From assembly GCA_947493145.1 (NCBI GenBank), contig CANLPZ010000002.1, forward strand, positions 953,364-1,017,363: DNA of 64,000 nucleotides, given 5' to 3'. Positions 18,620 to 28,143 of the stretch are shown piece after piece (positions within the stretch are counted from its first letter, which is position 1; each line of letters begins with the position of its first letter). This DNA is from an uncultured Paracoccaceae bacterium. GTDB lineage: Bacteria > Pseudomonadota > Alphaproteobacteria > Rhodobacterales > Rhodobacteraceae. Made by a program: the position numbers and the translations under genes. Under the pieces are notes generated by a model. The model was not told the DNA's origin. It saw nothing but the letters and a program-made list of their open reading frames with translations, and did not search any database.

Positions 18620-18641
18620 CATTTCAGATCGGAACCTGAAC

Positions 18642-20847
<2,206 letters not shown>

Positions 20848-20966
20848 AATTGGTCCTTAAATATGGGTATGTCATATTTCCGCCTGTTGTCACAGACGTG
20901 AATGGCCGCACCCTAGGCGGCTTTGATAGAGTGTTCAAACATGTATTTGCGATGTTGGAGGTATCG

Positions 20967-22043
20967 ATGCGCAGCGTTTGGGGAATATTCGTACTTATCT
21001 GGATGAGTTTGGCATCGACCGCAGTGGCCTTGGACAATGTGTCGATTGACCGGATTGGCAAGGCTTTGGTCAAACCCTGGGGTATGGCCCCTTTGTCTGG
21101 GAACCGAATGCTGGTCACGCAGAAAACCAAAGGCATGGTTGTGATCGACCTGAAAACAGGTGCGCAACAAAACATCAAGGGAGAGCCGGATTTCAAGGTC
21201 ATCGGGCAGGGCGGATTGCTGGACGTGGAAACCGCACAATCGGGCGGGCGCGACATTGTATTTCTATGTTATTCCAAACCTGTATCGGGTGGGACAACCG
21301 TGGCCGTGACACGCAGCGAATTGGACACTGCGACGTTAACAAACACGCGCGACGTGTTCGTATCGAACCACATTGGCGGATCTGGCAGACATTTTGGGTG
21401 CCGATTGGCCGTTGATGGGGATGATATTTATCTTAGCCTTGGCGATCGTGGGGATCGCGACCGCACATCCCAAGACGGGTCAAACCACGCCGGATCGATT
21501 GTGAAATTGTCGATCAACGGATCGGTGTCGTCGGCTGCGACATCCCAATGGGCGGATGGGGTGCATTCCATCGGACACAGAAATCCCCAAGGCTTGCGTA
21601 TTCATCCCAAAACAGGCGCGCTTTGGTCCCATGAACATGGGCCTCAAGGGGGCGACGAGATTAACATCATTAAACGCGGTGCGAACTATGGCTGGCCGCG
21701 CGTCAGCTTTGGCCAAGAATACGGCGGTGGCGGCATTGGCGAGGGATCGACAGCCGCAGGAATTACCGCACCCATTTGGGTCTGGACCCCGTCAATTGCC
21801 CCGTCTGGCATGGACTTTTATCATGGCGCAATGTTCCCAGAATTCAGGGATCATCTGTTGGTTGGGTCGTTGAAATTTCAAAGCTTATATGCGGTCAAAC
21901 TGCAACGCGGCCAACCGGTGTCGGAAACGCGCCACCTAAACCGTAGATTGGGGCGCATTCGCGATGTGCATGTTCTTCCGGATGGGTCGATCTTGTTGCT
22001 GAATGATGCAGATCGCGGCGGGTTATATCGACTAAGCCGGTAA
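20967..22043 (+). CDS. PQQ-dependent aldose sugar dehydrogenase (YliI-like), exported
   Basis: A 358-residue six-bladed beta-propeller of the soluble glucose/aldose dehydrogenase family, oxidising sugars with PQQ in the periplasm. ATG 20967 follows GGAGG and begins a signal peptide (MRSVWGIFVLIWMSLASTAVA). Family motifs include KPWGMAPL, GQGGLLDV, SIGHRNPQGL, SHEHGPQGGDEIN and GANYGWPRVSFGQEY. In the known enzymes the HRNPQG and GPQGGDE regions bind Ca2+/PQQ. The gene ends 12 bp inside the convergent HAD gene. No PQQ synthesis genes are in the window. Confidence 0.9.
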   Translation: MRSVWGIFVLIWMSLASTAVALDNVSIDRIGKALVKPWGMAPLSGNRMLVTQKTKGMVVIDLKTGAQQNIKGEPDFKVIGQGGLLDVETAQSGGRDIVFLCYSKPVSGGTTVAVTRSELDTATLTNTRDVFVSNHIGGSGRHFGCRLAVDGDDIYLSLGDRGDRDRTSQDGSNHAGSIVKLSINGSVSSAATSQWADGVHSIGHRNPQGLRIHPKTGALWSHEHGPQGGDEINIIKRGANYGWPRVSFGQEYGGGGIGEGSTAAGITAPIWVWTPSIAPSGMDFYHGAMFPEFRDHLLVGSLKFQSLYAVKLQRGQPVSETRHLNRRLGRIRDVHVLPDGSILLLNDADRGGLYRLSR

Positions 22044-22673
22044 AATCTGTGTCAAATCCTGCAGATCTTGAATGTCATAATCTGGATTTTCGCGGCGCAA
22101 CACATTGAAATCGTAAAACAAAGCGTTGCTTTCGGGCGTAAACAGACAGGTTCCACACCCCATGGCGCGGCCGGCCTGCACATCGACAAAACTGTCGCCA
22201 ATTATGATCGTTTCGGTTGGCGCTGCATCCAAACGGTTCAAGGTTTCGGAAAATGGGGCTGTTGATGGTTTGTGACCAAACCCGTCATCACCGGCAATAA
22301 TCGATTGGAACCGATTGTGAAGTCCATGCGATTCTAACCCCGCCATCAGCGTTGCGCGCGGGGATGAGGACACAAGCGCAATCGAAACATCGCTTTCGGC
22401 GTAGTCGGTGACAATCTGTGCCGCATTTTCGTACAGGGCGACATTAGCCACATTGTTGCGCACGTGCGTTTGGACGTTGTTTGCAATCGTTGGAAATTGC
22501 ATGTCCGGATATTTGTTTTCGACAGTGTCATGATTGGTGAAAAATTCTGACACGATCTGTTGCGCAGTGAACTTAAACCCGCGCGTTTCAAATTCGATCT
22601 GATACCCATCCAGCCACAAATCCAATGTGCGGGCAAGCGTTCCGTCCCAATCAAAAATAATGTTTGAAATCAT
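22032..22673 (-). CDS. HAD-superfamily phosphatase (phosphoglycolate phosphatase-like)
   Basis: A 213-residue HAD hydrolase. Motif I is FDWDGTLAR with the nucleophilic Asp, motif II LVSSSP, motif III the Lys in GFGHKPST, and motif IV GDSFVDVQAGRAMG. An alpha-helical C1 cap lies between motifs I and II, as in Gph/PGMB-type small-molecule phosphatases. The substrate is not determinable. It overlaps the convergent dehydrogenase gene by 12 bp. The channel gene upstream on the same strand starts a possible fur-channel-HAD transcript, with a 22-bp gap. Confidence 0.88.
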   Translation of the reverse strand: MISNIIFDWDGTLARTLDLWLDGYQIEFETRGFKFTAQQIVSEFFTNHDTVENKYPDMQFPTIANNVQTHVRNNVANVALYENAAQIVTDYAESDVSIALVSSSPRATLMAGLESHGLHNRFQSIIAGDDGFGHKPSTAPFSETLNRLDAAPTETIIIGDSFVDVQAGRAMGCGTCLFTPESNALFYDFNVLRRENPDYDIQDLQDLTQILPA

Positions 22674-22695
22674 TATTTTGCTATCATTTCTTAAT

Positions 22696-23124
22696 TCATT
22701 TTCGGCGCTGACGCAGCCGTGTCTCGCGTAAGGTTTCGACCAACATTGCTGTCATTATTCCGAAAATCAAAAGCCCGTTTGCCGCCGACATCCCGCTGAG
22801 CAACCGCCAGTCTTGTGGCAGCAACACGTCCCCGAACCCCAACGTGGTAAAGGCAACCAGCGCGAAATAAACGGATGGTTCAAGTGCGGGAAAAATGCCC
22901 AATCCCCATAATGCGAGCGCCCAGATCCAAACCGAAACGGTCATCAAAAGTAACACCCAAAACAGGGCTATACACAGGACGATCACCAGCCTTGGACCAT
23001 GTGGCGGGCGGGTCACCCAGGCGTTTGCCCGTATTAAAACGGCCTCAAGCCCCCACCACGACAACCCAGCTGCGACCGCGGAAATCGCCATCAAGACGGA
23101 GCCAAGGATCAGCTGAACGATCAT
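22696..23124 (-). CDS. Small two-TM ion channel protein
   Basis: A 142-residue membrane protein. After an N-terminal hydrophobic segment (about 1-25) and a basic stretch, it has TM helices at about 48-75 and 108-130 flanking a pore loop. The pore loop ends in FTTLGFGDVLLP, a variant of the K+-channel filter TVGYGD. The family is Ion_trans_2. Ion specificity with GFGD instead of GYGD is likely K+ but untested. Its start overlaps the end of the Fur-family gene by 4 bp (ATGA), which indicates a coupled pair. Confidence 0.82.
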   Translation of the reverse strand: MIVQLILGSVLMAISAVAAGLSWWGLEAVLIRANAWVTRPPHGPRLVIVLCIALFWVLLLMTVSVWIWALALWGLGIFPALEPSVYFALVAFTTLGFGDVLLPQDWRLLSGMSAANGLLIFGIMTAMLVETLRETRLRQRRK

Positions 23125-23531
23125 GATTTTTTCGGCACGCCATACAGTTCTAAGCGATGGCCTTTTAAGTCATAGCCCAACTTTTGCGCGATCTTTTCTT
23201 GAAGCGCTTCGATTTCGGGATCAACAAATTCAATGACTTGCCCCGAATTTAGATCAATCAAATGATCATGGTGTTCGCGGTTTGTGGTTTCGTAGCGCGC
23301 GCGCCCATCGCCAAATTCGTGTTTTTCCAAAATGCCGGATTCTTCGAACAGTTTCACGGTCCGGTATACGGTGGCGATGGAAATATTCGGGTCAGCGGCG
23401 CTGGCGCGGGCGTACAGTTCTTCCACGTCGGGGTGATCATCCGCATTTTCCAAAACACCGGCAATGGTGCGGCGTTGGCCCGTCATGCGCAGGCCCTTTG
23501 CCTCGCAACGATCAAGAATGGATTGGCTCAT
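23121..23531 (-). CDS. Fur-family metal-responsive repressor
   Basis: A 136-residue regulator with winged-helix DNA-binding N-terminal domain (GLRMTGQRRTIAGVL, SIATVYRTVKLFEESGIL) and C-terminal dimerisation domain containing HHDHLIDLNSGQVIEF. The Cys pairs of zinc-structured Fur proteins (HHDHLICxxCG in E. coli) are replaced by Asp and Ser, as in alphaproteobacterial Fur/Mur proteins that often sense manganese or iron. Whether it is Mur, Fur or another member cannot be decided here. It is the first gene of a coupled pair with the channel gene. Confidence 0.9.
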   Translation of the reverse strand: MSQSILDRCEAKGLRMTGQRRTIAGVLENADDHPDVEELYARASAADPNISIATVYRTVKLFEESGILEKHEFGDGRARYETTNREHHDHLIDLNSGQVIEFVDPEIEALQEKIAQKLGYDLKGHRLELYGVPKKS

Positions 23532-23568
23532 CGGTGTCCCTCAGCGTCTTTGTCACATTTTATCGCAG

Positions 23569-23598
23569 CATTGTTGTGGTTTCCACAGCAATGTTTTT
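23569..23598 (+). terminator. Terminator-like hairpin in the long leader of the helicase gene
   Basis: CATTG-T-TGTGG pairs with CCACA-G-CAATG around a TTT loop, then TTTTT on the plus strand. It lies about 230 bp before the helicase start, in a 299-bp gap. It may be a leader attenuator or the end of a short RNA. A further inverted repeat (TTCGGGC/GCCCGAA, 23746-23789) lies nearer the start. No gene is seen in this gap. Confidence 0.35.
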
Positions 23599-23830
23599 CC
23601 GCACGCCCGTTGACAAGGGTCACAAATGGGCGCAAGTGGGGCCTCTGATCTTGGGTCTGCCGCGTGAGCAGCGGGTTTGATCCCTCATCCAAGTCAGCGA
23701 AATCTCCCATTGGTTCCCACCGTCACGCAGGGGCACTGACGATTGTTCGGGCAACACTGTCCGCATGATTGCAACCTGATACGCCCGAAATGGGCCGCGC
23801 CTAAACGGTGTGACGAAAGGAAAATCCGAG

Positions 23831-25603
23831 ATGGATTTTGATATGCTGGGCCTTGCGCCCCGTCTGGTAAAAGCTTTGGCTGATCAAGGCATTACCGAAC
23901 CAACGCCCATTCAGGCCCAAGCTATTCCACATGCGTTGAACGGACGTGATGTGATGGGGTTGGCCCAAACGGGGACCGGTAAAACCGCGGCCTTTGGCTT
24001 GCCGATGATCGATATGTTGCTCAAGGCGGGGACAAAGCCGGAAAAACAAACCTGTCGCGGTTTGATCCTTGCGCCTACGCGCGAGCTTGCGAAACAGATT
24101 TTCGATAACCTGTCGATTTATACCAAGGGCAGCCACCTTAAAGTGCAATTTGTGGTTGGTGGGGCAGGGATCAATGCCCAGATTAACCGTTTGCAGCGTG
24201 GCTGTGATTTGTTGGTGGCCACACCGGGCCGGCTGCTAGATTTGATGGACCGCAAGGCCGTATTTTTGCACGAAACGCAGTTTTTGGTTTTGGACGAAGC
24301 GGACCAAATGTTGGACCTTGGGTTCATCCATGCCTTGCGCCAGATTGCCGATCTGTTGCCTGAGGGACGTCAAACAATGCTGTTTTCGGCGACCATGCCA
24401 AAACAGATGGCGGAAATTTCCCAAGCTTATTTGAGTTCACCAATGCGGGTCGAAGTGTCTCCTCCTGGTAAGGCTGCGGATAAAATCGACCAATCCGTGC
24501 ATTTTGTGGCAAAAGCCGCCAAGGCCGATTTGCTGTATGAGCTGCTAAAAGAATACGAAGACGAACGGACGATCATTTTCTGCCGCACAAAACACGGCGC
24601 AGAAAAGTTGATGAAATCCTTGGTAAGCCAAGGCTTTAAGGCTGACAGCATCCACGGAAACAAATCCCAAGGTCAACGTGAGCGCGCGATTGAAGCGTTC
24701 AAAAAAGGCAAGACCATGGTTTTGGTCGCGACCGATGTGGCGGCGCGGGGGCTTGATATTCCGAATGTGAAATTCGTTTATAACTACGAATTGCCGAACG
24801 TGCCTGAAAACTATGTGCACCGGATTGGCCGGACGGCACGCGCAGGGGCCGAAGGCCAAGCGATCGCATTTTGTGCACCTGATGAAATGGGCGAATTGCG
24901 CGACATCCAAAAAGTTATGGGCAAAGACATTCCCGTGGCATCTGGCCGTAAATGGGAGGTCGAAGAGCCCAAACCGAAACGTGGCGGTCGCTTTGGACGC
25001 GGCAAGGGCGGCGGCAAAGGCGGGCCTCGTGGCGGTGGCGCACGCGGCGGGTCCTCTGACGGGGGTGGTCGTGGCGGATTTGGTGGTGACAAACGTGGCG
25101 GCCCAAAAGAGGGAACACGCGGCGGCGCGCAAGGTGACAAACGCGGTGGAAAGCCTGCCGGCGGTCCAAAAGGACGCAGCAAGCCAAAAACAGAACGCGC
25201 AGAGGCGGCACCTGCATCGGCAGAGAAATCAAGCCGTAAGGTTTGGGATTCAGCCGGACCCGAGGCAAAAGCGCCGTCAAAGCCAAAGGGCGAGGGCAAA
25301 AAACCACGCCATAAATCAGGTGGCCGCGACGGAAAACCGAATGATTTTGGAAAACCGCGCGGTGAAAAACCATCGGGCAAATCCTTTGGAAAACCAGGCG
25401 GCAAGCCATCTGGAAAACCGAGTGGAAAATCCTTTGGCAAGCCAGGGGGGAAACCCTCGGGCAAATCTGGTGGAAAACCGTCCGGTGGTAAACCAAACGG
25501 CAATTCTGGTGGCGGAAAGCCACGTCACAGCCAAGGCGGCAAACCCAAGGGCGGCGGCAAACAAAACGGCGGTTGGGGATCACCAAAGCGCGGACAACGT
25601 TAA
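23831..25603 (+). CDS. DEAD-box RNA helicase with long basic repetitive tail
   Basis: A 590-residue helicase. The core (about 1-375) has the Q-motif region (GITEPTPIQ), Walker A AQTGTGKTAA, PTRELAK, TPGRLLD, DEAD, SAT, and the C-terminal HRIGRTARAG. Residues from about 380 onward are Gly/Lys/Arg/Pro-rich with RGG-type (GRGKGGGKGG, RGGGARGG) and then KPSGKSFGKPGG repeats. Such tails bind RNA and drive condensates in related RhlE/RhlB-type helicases. ATG 23831 is about 10 nt after AAAGG; a GTG at 23810 is an alternative. A leader of about 300 bp with hairpins suggests post-transcriptional control, as for cold-inducible helicases. Confidence 0.93.
   Translation: MDFDMLGLAPRLVKALADQGITEPTPIQAQAIPHALNGRDVMGLAQTGTGKTAAFGLPMIDMLLKAGTKPEKQTCRGLILAPTRELAKQIFDNLSIYTKGSHLKVQFVVGGAGINAQINRLQRGCDLLVATPGRLLDLMDRKAVFLHETQFLVLDEADQMLDLGFIHALRQIADLLPEGRQTMLFSATMPKQMAEISQAYLSSPMRVEVSPPGKAADKIDQSVHFVAKAAKADLLYELLKEYEDERTIIFCRTKHGAEKLMKSLVSQGFKADSIHGNKSQGQRERAIEAFKKGKTMVLVATDVAARGLDIPNVKFVYNYELPNVPENYVHRIGRTARAGAEGQAIAFCAPDEMGELRDIQKVMGKDIPVASGRKWEVEEPKPKRGGRFGRGKGGGKGGPRGGGARGGSSDGGGRGGFGGDKRGGPKEGTRGGAQGDKRGGKPAGGPKGRSKPKTERAEAAPASAEKSSRKVWDSAGPEAKAPSKPKGEGKKPRHKSGGRDGKPNDFGKPRGEKPSGKSFGKPGGKPSGKPSGKSFGKPGGKPSGKSGGKPSGGKPNGNSGGGKPRHSQGGKPKGGGKQNGGWGSPKRGQR
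25367..25500 (+). repeat. In-gene tandem repeat encoding KPSGKSFGKPGG units
   Basis: Two near-identical 36-bp units (25367-25402 and 25415-25450) encode KPSGKSFGKPGG, linked by KPSG and followed by degenerate KPSGKSGGKPSGGKPNG. The repeat is in frame, so copy-number change would lengthen or shorten the tail without a frameshift. Confidence 0.7.
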
Positions 25604-26065
25604 TTAGCCGCGCGGTATTGGGGACAAATCGAACCAACAGGCCTCGGTCAGCTCCCCAAGCTTTCCATATAGCTTTGTCGGAACCTCATCTTCGGGTTCC
25701 GACGCAATGGTCACGGTCCACGCGCCGCGGTCATGCGCCAAATGGCGAATTTCGTGCAAAATTGCGGTGCCGATGCCGCGTTTTTGGTGGGCGTTTGCAA
25801 CCGCCAGATCATACACGTGCAGTTCTGCGCGCTCTTGTTCAAATTTGTGGTTCAGGAAACAGGCTGCCGCGCCGATCACGGCGTCGTTTTCGATCGCGAC
25901 CACGCCAATAAATTGCCCATTCGACAAAAGCTGCCTGACATAGGCGTCACTGGGTGGTGTGTTGTGGTAATCGTCCGGCATTTCAAAGACGTCGCCAAAC
26001 AGTTGGTTCATTTGACGAAAATCGGAAATGTCATCGCGGGCGAGGGGTTTGATTGTATAGGCCAT
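25604..26065 (-). CDS. GNAT acetyltransferase of the AAC(3)-I type
   Basis: A 153-residue N-acetyltransferase. Its order of motifs closely follows aminoglycoside 3-N-acetyltransferase I: LFGDVFEMPDDYH near the N terminus, FLNHKFEQERAELHVYDLAV in the core, and the acetyl-CoA loop AHQKRGIGTAIL, then LYGKLGE near the end. This chromosomal copy in a marine-type genome more likely has a native substrate than a resistance role; that is inference. I chose the start MAYTIKPLARDD at 26065 over an upstream in-frame codon at 26104. It converges with the helicase gene and nearly abuts it. Confidence 0.82.
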   Translation of the reverse strand: MAYTIKPLARDDISDFRQMNQLFGDVFEMPDDYHNTPPSDAYVRQLLSNGQFIGVVAIENDAVIGAAACFLNHKFEQERAELHVYDLAVANAHQKRGIGTAILHEIRHLAHDRGAWTVTIASEPEDEVPTKLYGKLGELTEACWFDLSPIPRG

Positions 26066-26133
26066 GTGCGCAGGCTTGCAGTTTGAACCGCATTTTTCAA
26101 GCACATGACCCGTGACGCAAAACGCGCGTGAAT

Positions 26134-26736
26134 TTACGTTTTGAATTTTGGATTTACGGGCCCAAAATCAAACCCATTTTCAAAACCAAAATCCGTGGCG
26201 TATTTGTCCATGAAATAGCTTAGAAACGTGTTGATTGCGGGCCGGATACGCGGATCAAATCGGAACAGCGCGTCATTGTGGTCGAGCGTTTCTTTCATCA
26301 AATCCGCCCACAAGGTCGCGCCTTTGGCATTCATCAGCGCCATGGCGTTATGCGTATGGTGAAAATTCAATCGAAATTCGCCCCCGTGATAATAAGGCCC
26401 ACCGCCCATACAATCGGCCCACATGGAGGCTTGGGTGTTAATATGGTGTCCGATGCCAGAAACGGCTTCGAATACATCCTTAAACCATGGCTCTTGTTCA
26501 TAGACACGGACATAAAAATCGCCGACGATTTTAACGATCCGATCAGGTCCAAGCCGTGAAAACAGCTGCCAGAATTGGATCGGTTGGTTTTGATCGGCAG
26601 GTGCTGTTAGTCCTTTTATCTCTGGTAGGTCATGCGCATTCGAGGGCAAAAGACCCGCTTCGATTGCATATTTGATATATCGCGACCGGATACGTCCGGT
26701 CATAAAACCGTCAGCCGTTGGAAAATGCTGTGTCAT
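26134..26736 (-). CDS. Truncated-hemoglobin-like protein with N-terminal extension
   Basis: A 200-residue protein. From about residue 55 it follows the 2-on-2 globin pattern: LFSRLGPDRIVKIVGDFYVRV, EQEPWFKDVF, then MWADCMGGGPYYHGG and LNFHHTHNAM, where a His is the candidate proximal heme ligand, and WADLMKETLDHN. Normal truncated hemoglobins are 115-140 residues; the extra 50 N-terminal residues are unassigned. Possible roles are O2 or NO binding. It is in a same-strand run after the antiporter gene (78-bp gap). Confidence 0.75.
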   Translation of the reverse strand: MTQHFPTADGFMTGRIRSRYIKYAIEAGLLPSNAHDLPEIKGLTAPADQNQPIQFWQLFSRLGPDRIVKIVGDFYVRVYEQEPWFKDVFEAVSGIGHHINTQASMWADCMGGGPYYHGGEFRLNFHHTHNAMALMNAKGATLWADLMKETLDHNDALFRFDPRIRPAINTFLSYFMDKYATDFGFENGFDFGPVNPKFKT

Positions 26737-26814
26737 GGGCGTGCCCTCCTTTTGTCAGTGTGGGTTGTTGGATTGGATTACGCAGGTAAGAAGGGGAAGG
26801 CGCGGTTACAAGGG

Positions 26815-28062
26815 TTACATCAAATCCGGTTCGCGGCTTAGGCGTTTTGCCAGTGGTGCGATGGTCAGACCTTGCAGGATGATGGAAAACAGGACGATGA
26901 TATAGGTAACAGTCAAAATCATCGGTTTCCATTCGTTGTCCGGCAGCGACAGAGCCAAAGCCACGGAAATCCCGCCTTTCAGCCCGCCCCACGTCATGAT
27001 CGGAACCACCCCACGGGAAAACCCACGAAATGGTTTGAGCAAGGTGACAGGCACCGCCACCGCAGCCAGACGCCCAACCAAAGCCAAGGCAATGGACAAA
27101 ATGCCAGTGACGATAAAAGAGGTGTCAAAGGCAATGGCGAAGACCTCAAACCCGATCATCAGGAATAAGACCGCGTTCAAAATCTCGTCGATCAGTTTCC
27201 AAAAATGGTCCACATACATGCGGGTTTCTTCGGTCATGCCGTGTTTTGCGCCAATGTCGCCGATCAACAGGCCGGCGCAAACCGCCATAATGGGGGCGGA
27301 AATATGCAAATACACGGCCAAGGAATAACCGCCCATCGCAAGCCCGAGTGTGATCAGAACTTCCAGCGAATAATCATCAATATGGCGCATGACGCGGAAC
27401 GTAAGATACCCCAAAACAATGCCCAAAAGCGCACCGCCAAAGGCTTCTTGCGCGAATAGGGTCACAGCGTCGGCAAAGCCCGATCCGTGGTGGTCATCGG
27501 CTGGAAAGGCCAAACCGACAAGCACCAAAAATACCACATAGCCAACGCCATCGTTAAACAGGCTTTCCCCCGCGATTTTGGTTTCCAGCGATTTTTCCAA
27601 ATCCGCCTCGCGCAGAACGCCCAACACCGCAACAGGATCCGTTGGTGAAATCAACGCGCCAAAGACCAGCGCGACCAAAATCGGCAGGCCGGTGAGCCAG
27701 TGGAACCCGATACCGACAATGGTCGTGGACAGGGCCACACCTATGGTCGCCATCAAAAGTACCACGGCCCATTCACGGCGCAGGTCCGATAATTTCACAT
27801 GCAGCGCGCCGGCAAACAAAAGCAGCCCCAACATGCCTTCAAGAAGCGCGTCAGAGAATTCAAATTCGGTGACTTCCGCGCGCACAACATTGGCCAACCC
27901 CAAAGAAGGCGCGATCCAATCCAAGGCCATCACACCAAGCGAGGCAAACAACGCCACCACCAAAATCCCGATCGCGGACGGCAATTTTAGGAAGAAATAG
28001 TTAATTGCGCCAAAGGCGCCGGCCAACACGATCAAAAGACTGGCGATTTGTAAGAGGTCCAT
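26815..28062 (-). CDS. CPA1-family Na+(K+)/H+ antiporter
   Basis: A 415-residue inner-membrane protein with 11-12 hydrophobic helices. The monovalent cation:proton antiporter-1 signature FGALISPTDPVAVLGVL and the ion-binding AGESLFNDGVGYVVF (conserved ND) are intact. It should extrude Na+ or K+ for H+, fitting a marine lifestyle. ATG 28062 has AAGGA at normal spacing; the in-frame ATG at 28080 is less well placed. SelO lies 81 bp upstream on the same strand. Confidence 0.92.
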   Translation of the reverse strand: MDLLQIASLLIVLAGAFGAINYFFLKLPSAIGILVVALFASLGVMALDWIAPSLGLANVVRAEVTEFEFSDALLEGMLGLLLFAGALHVKLSDLRREWAVVLLMATIGVALSTTIVGIGFHWLTGLPILVALVFGALISPTDPVAVLGVLREADLEKSLETKIAGESLFNDGVGYVVFLVLVGLAFPADDHHGSGFADAVTLFAQEAFGGALLGIVLGYLTFRVMRHIDDYSLEVLITLGLAMGGYSLAVYLHISAPIMAVCAGLLIGDIGAKHGMTEETRMYVDHFWKLIDEILNAVLFLMIGFEVFAIAFDTSFIVTGILSIALALVGRLAAVAVPVTLLKPFRGFSRGVVPIMTWGGLKGGISVALALSLPDNEWKPMILTVTYIIVLFSIILQGLTIAPLAKRLSREPDLM

Positions 28063-28143
28063 GAAAAATCCTTGAGACATCAGTTTGGCAAAGGGCTAGC
28101 ACGCGGGGCGGCAAACGATCTAGGGAATTGTGTGGCGTTGTAA

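Noticed and set aside
24811..25637. Several long frames on both strands over the helicase tail
   Set aside because: They arise from the repetitive Gly/Lys/Pro codons of the helicase C terminus, giving stop-poor alternative frames with low-complexity translations.
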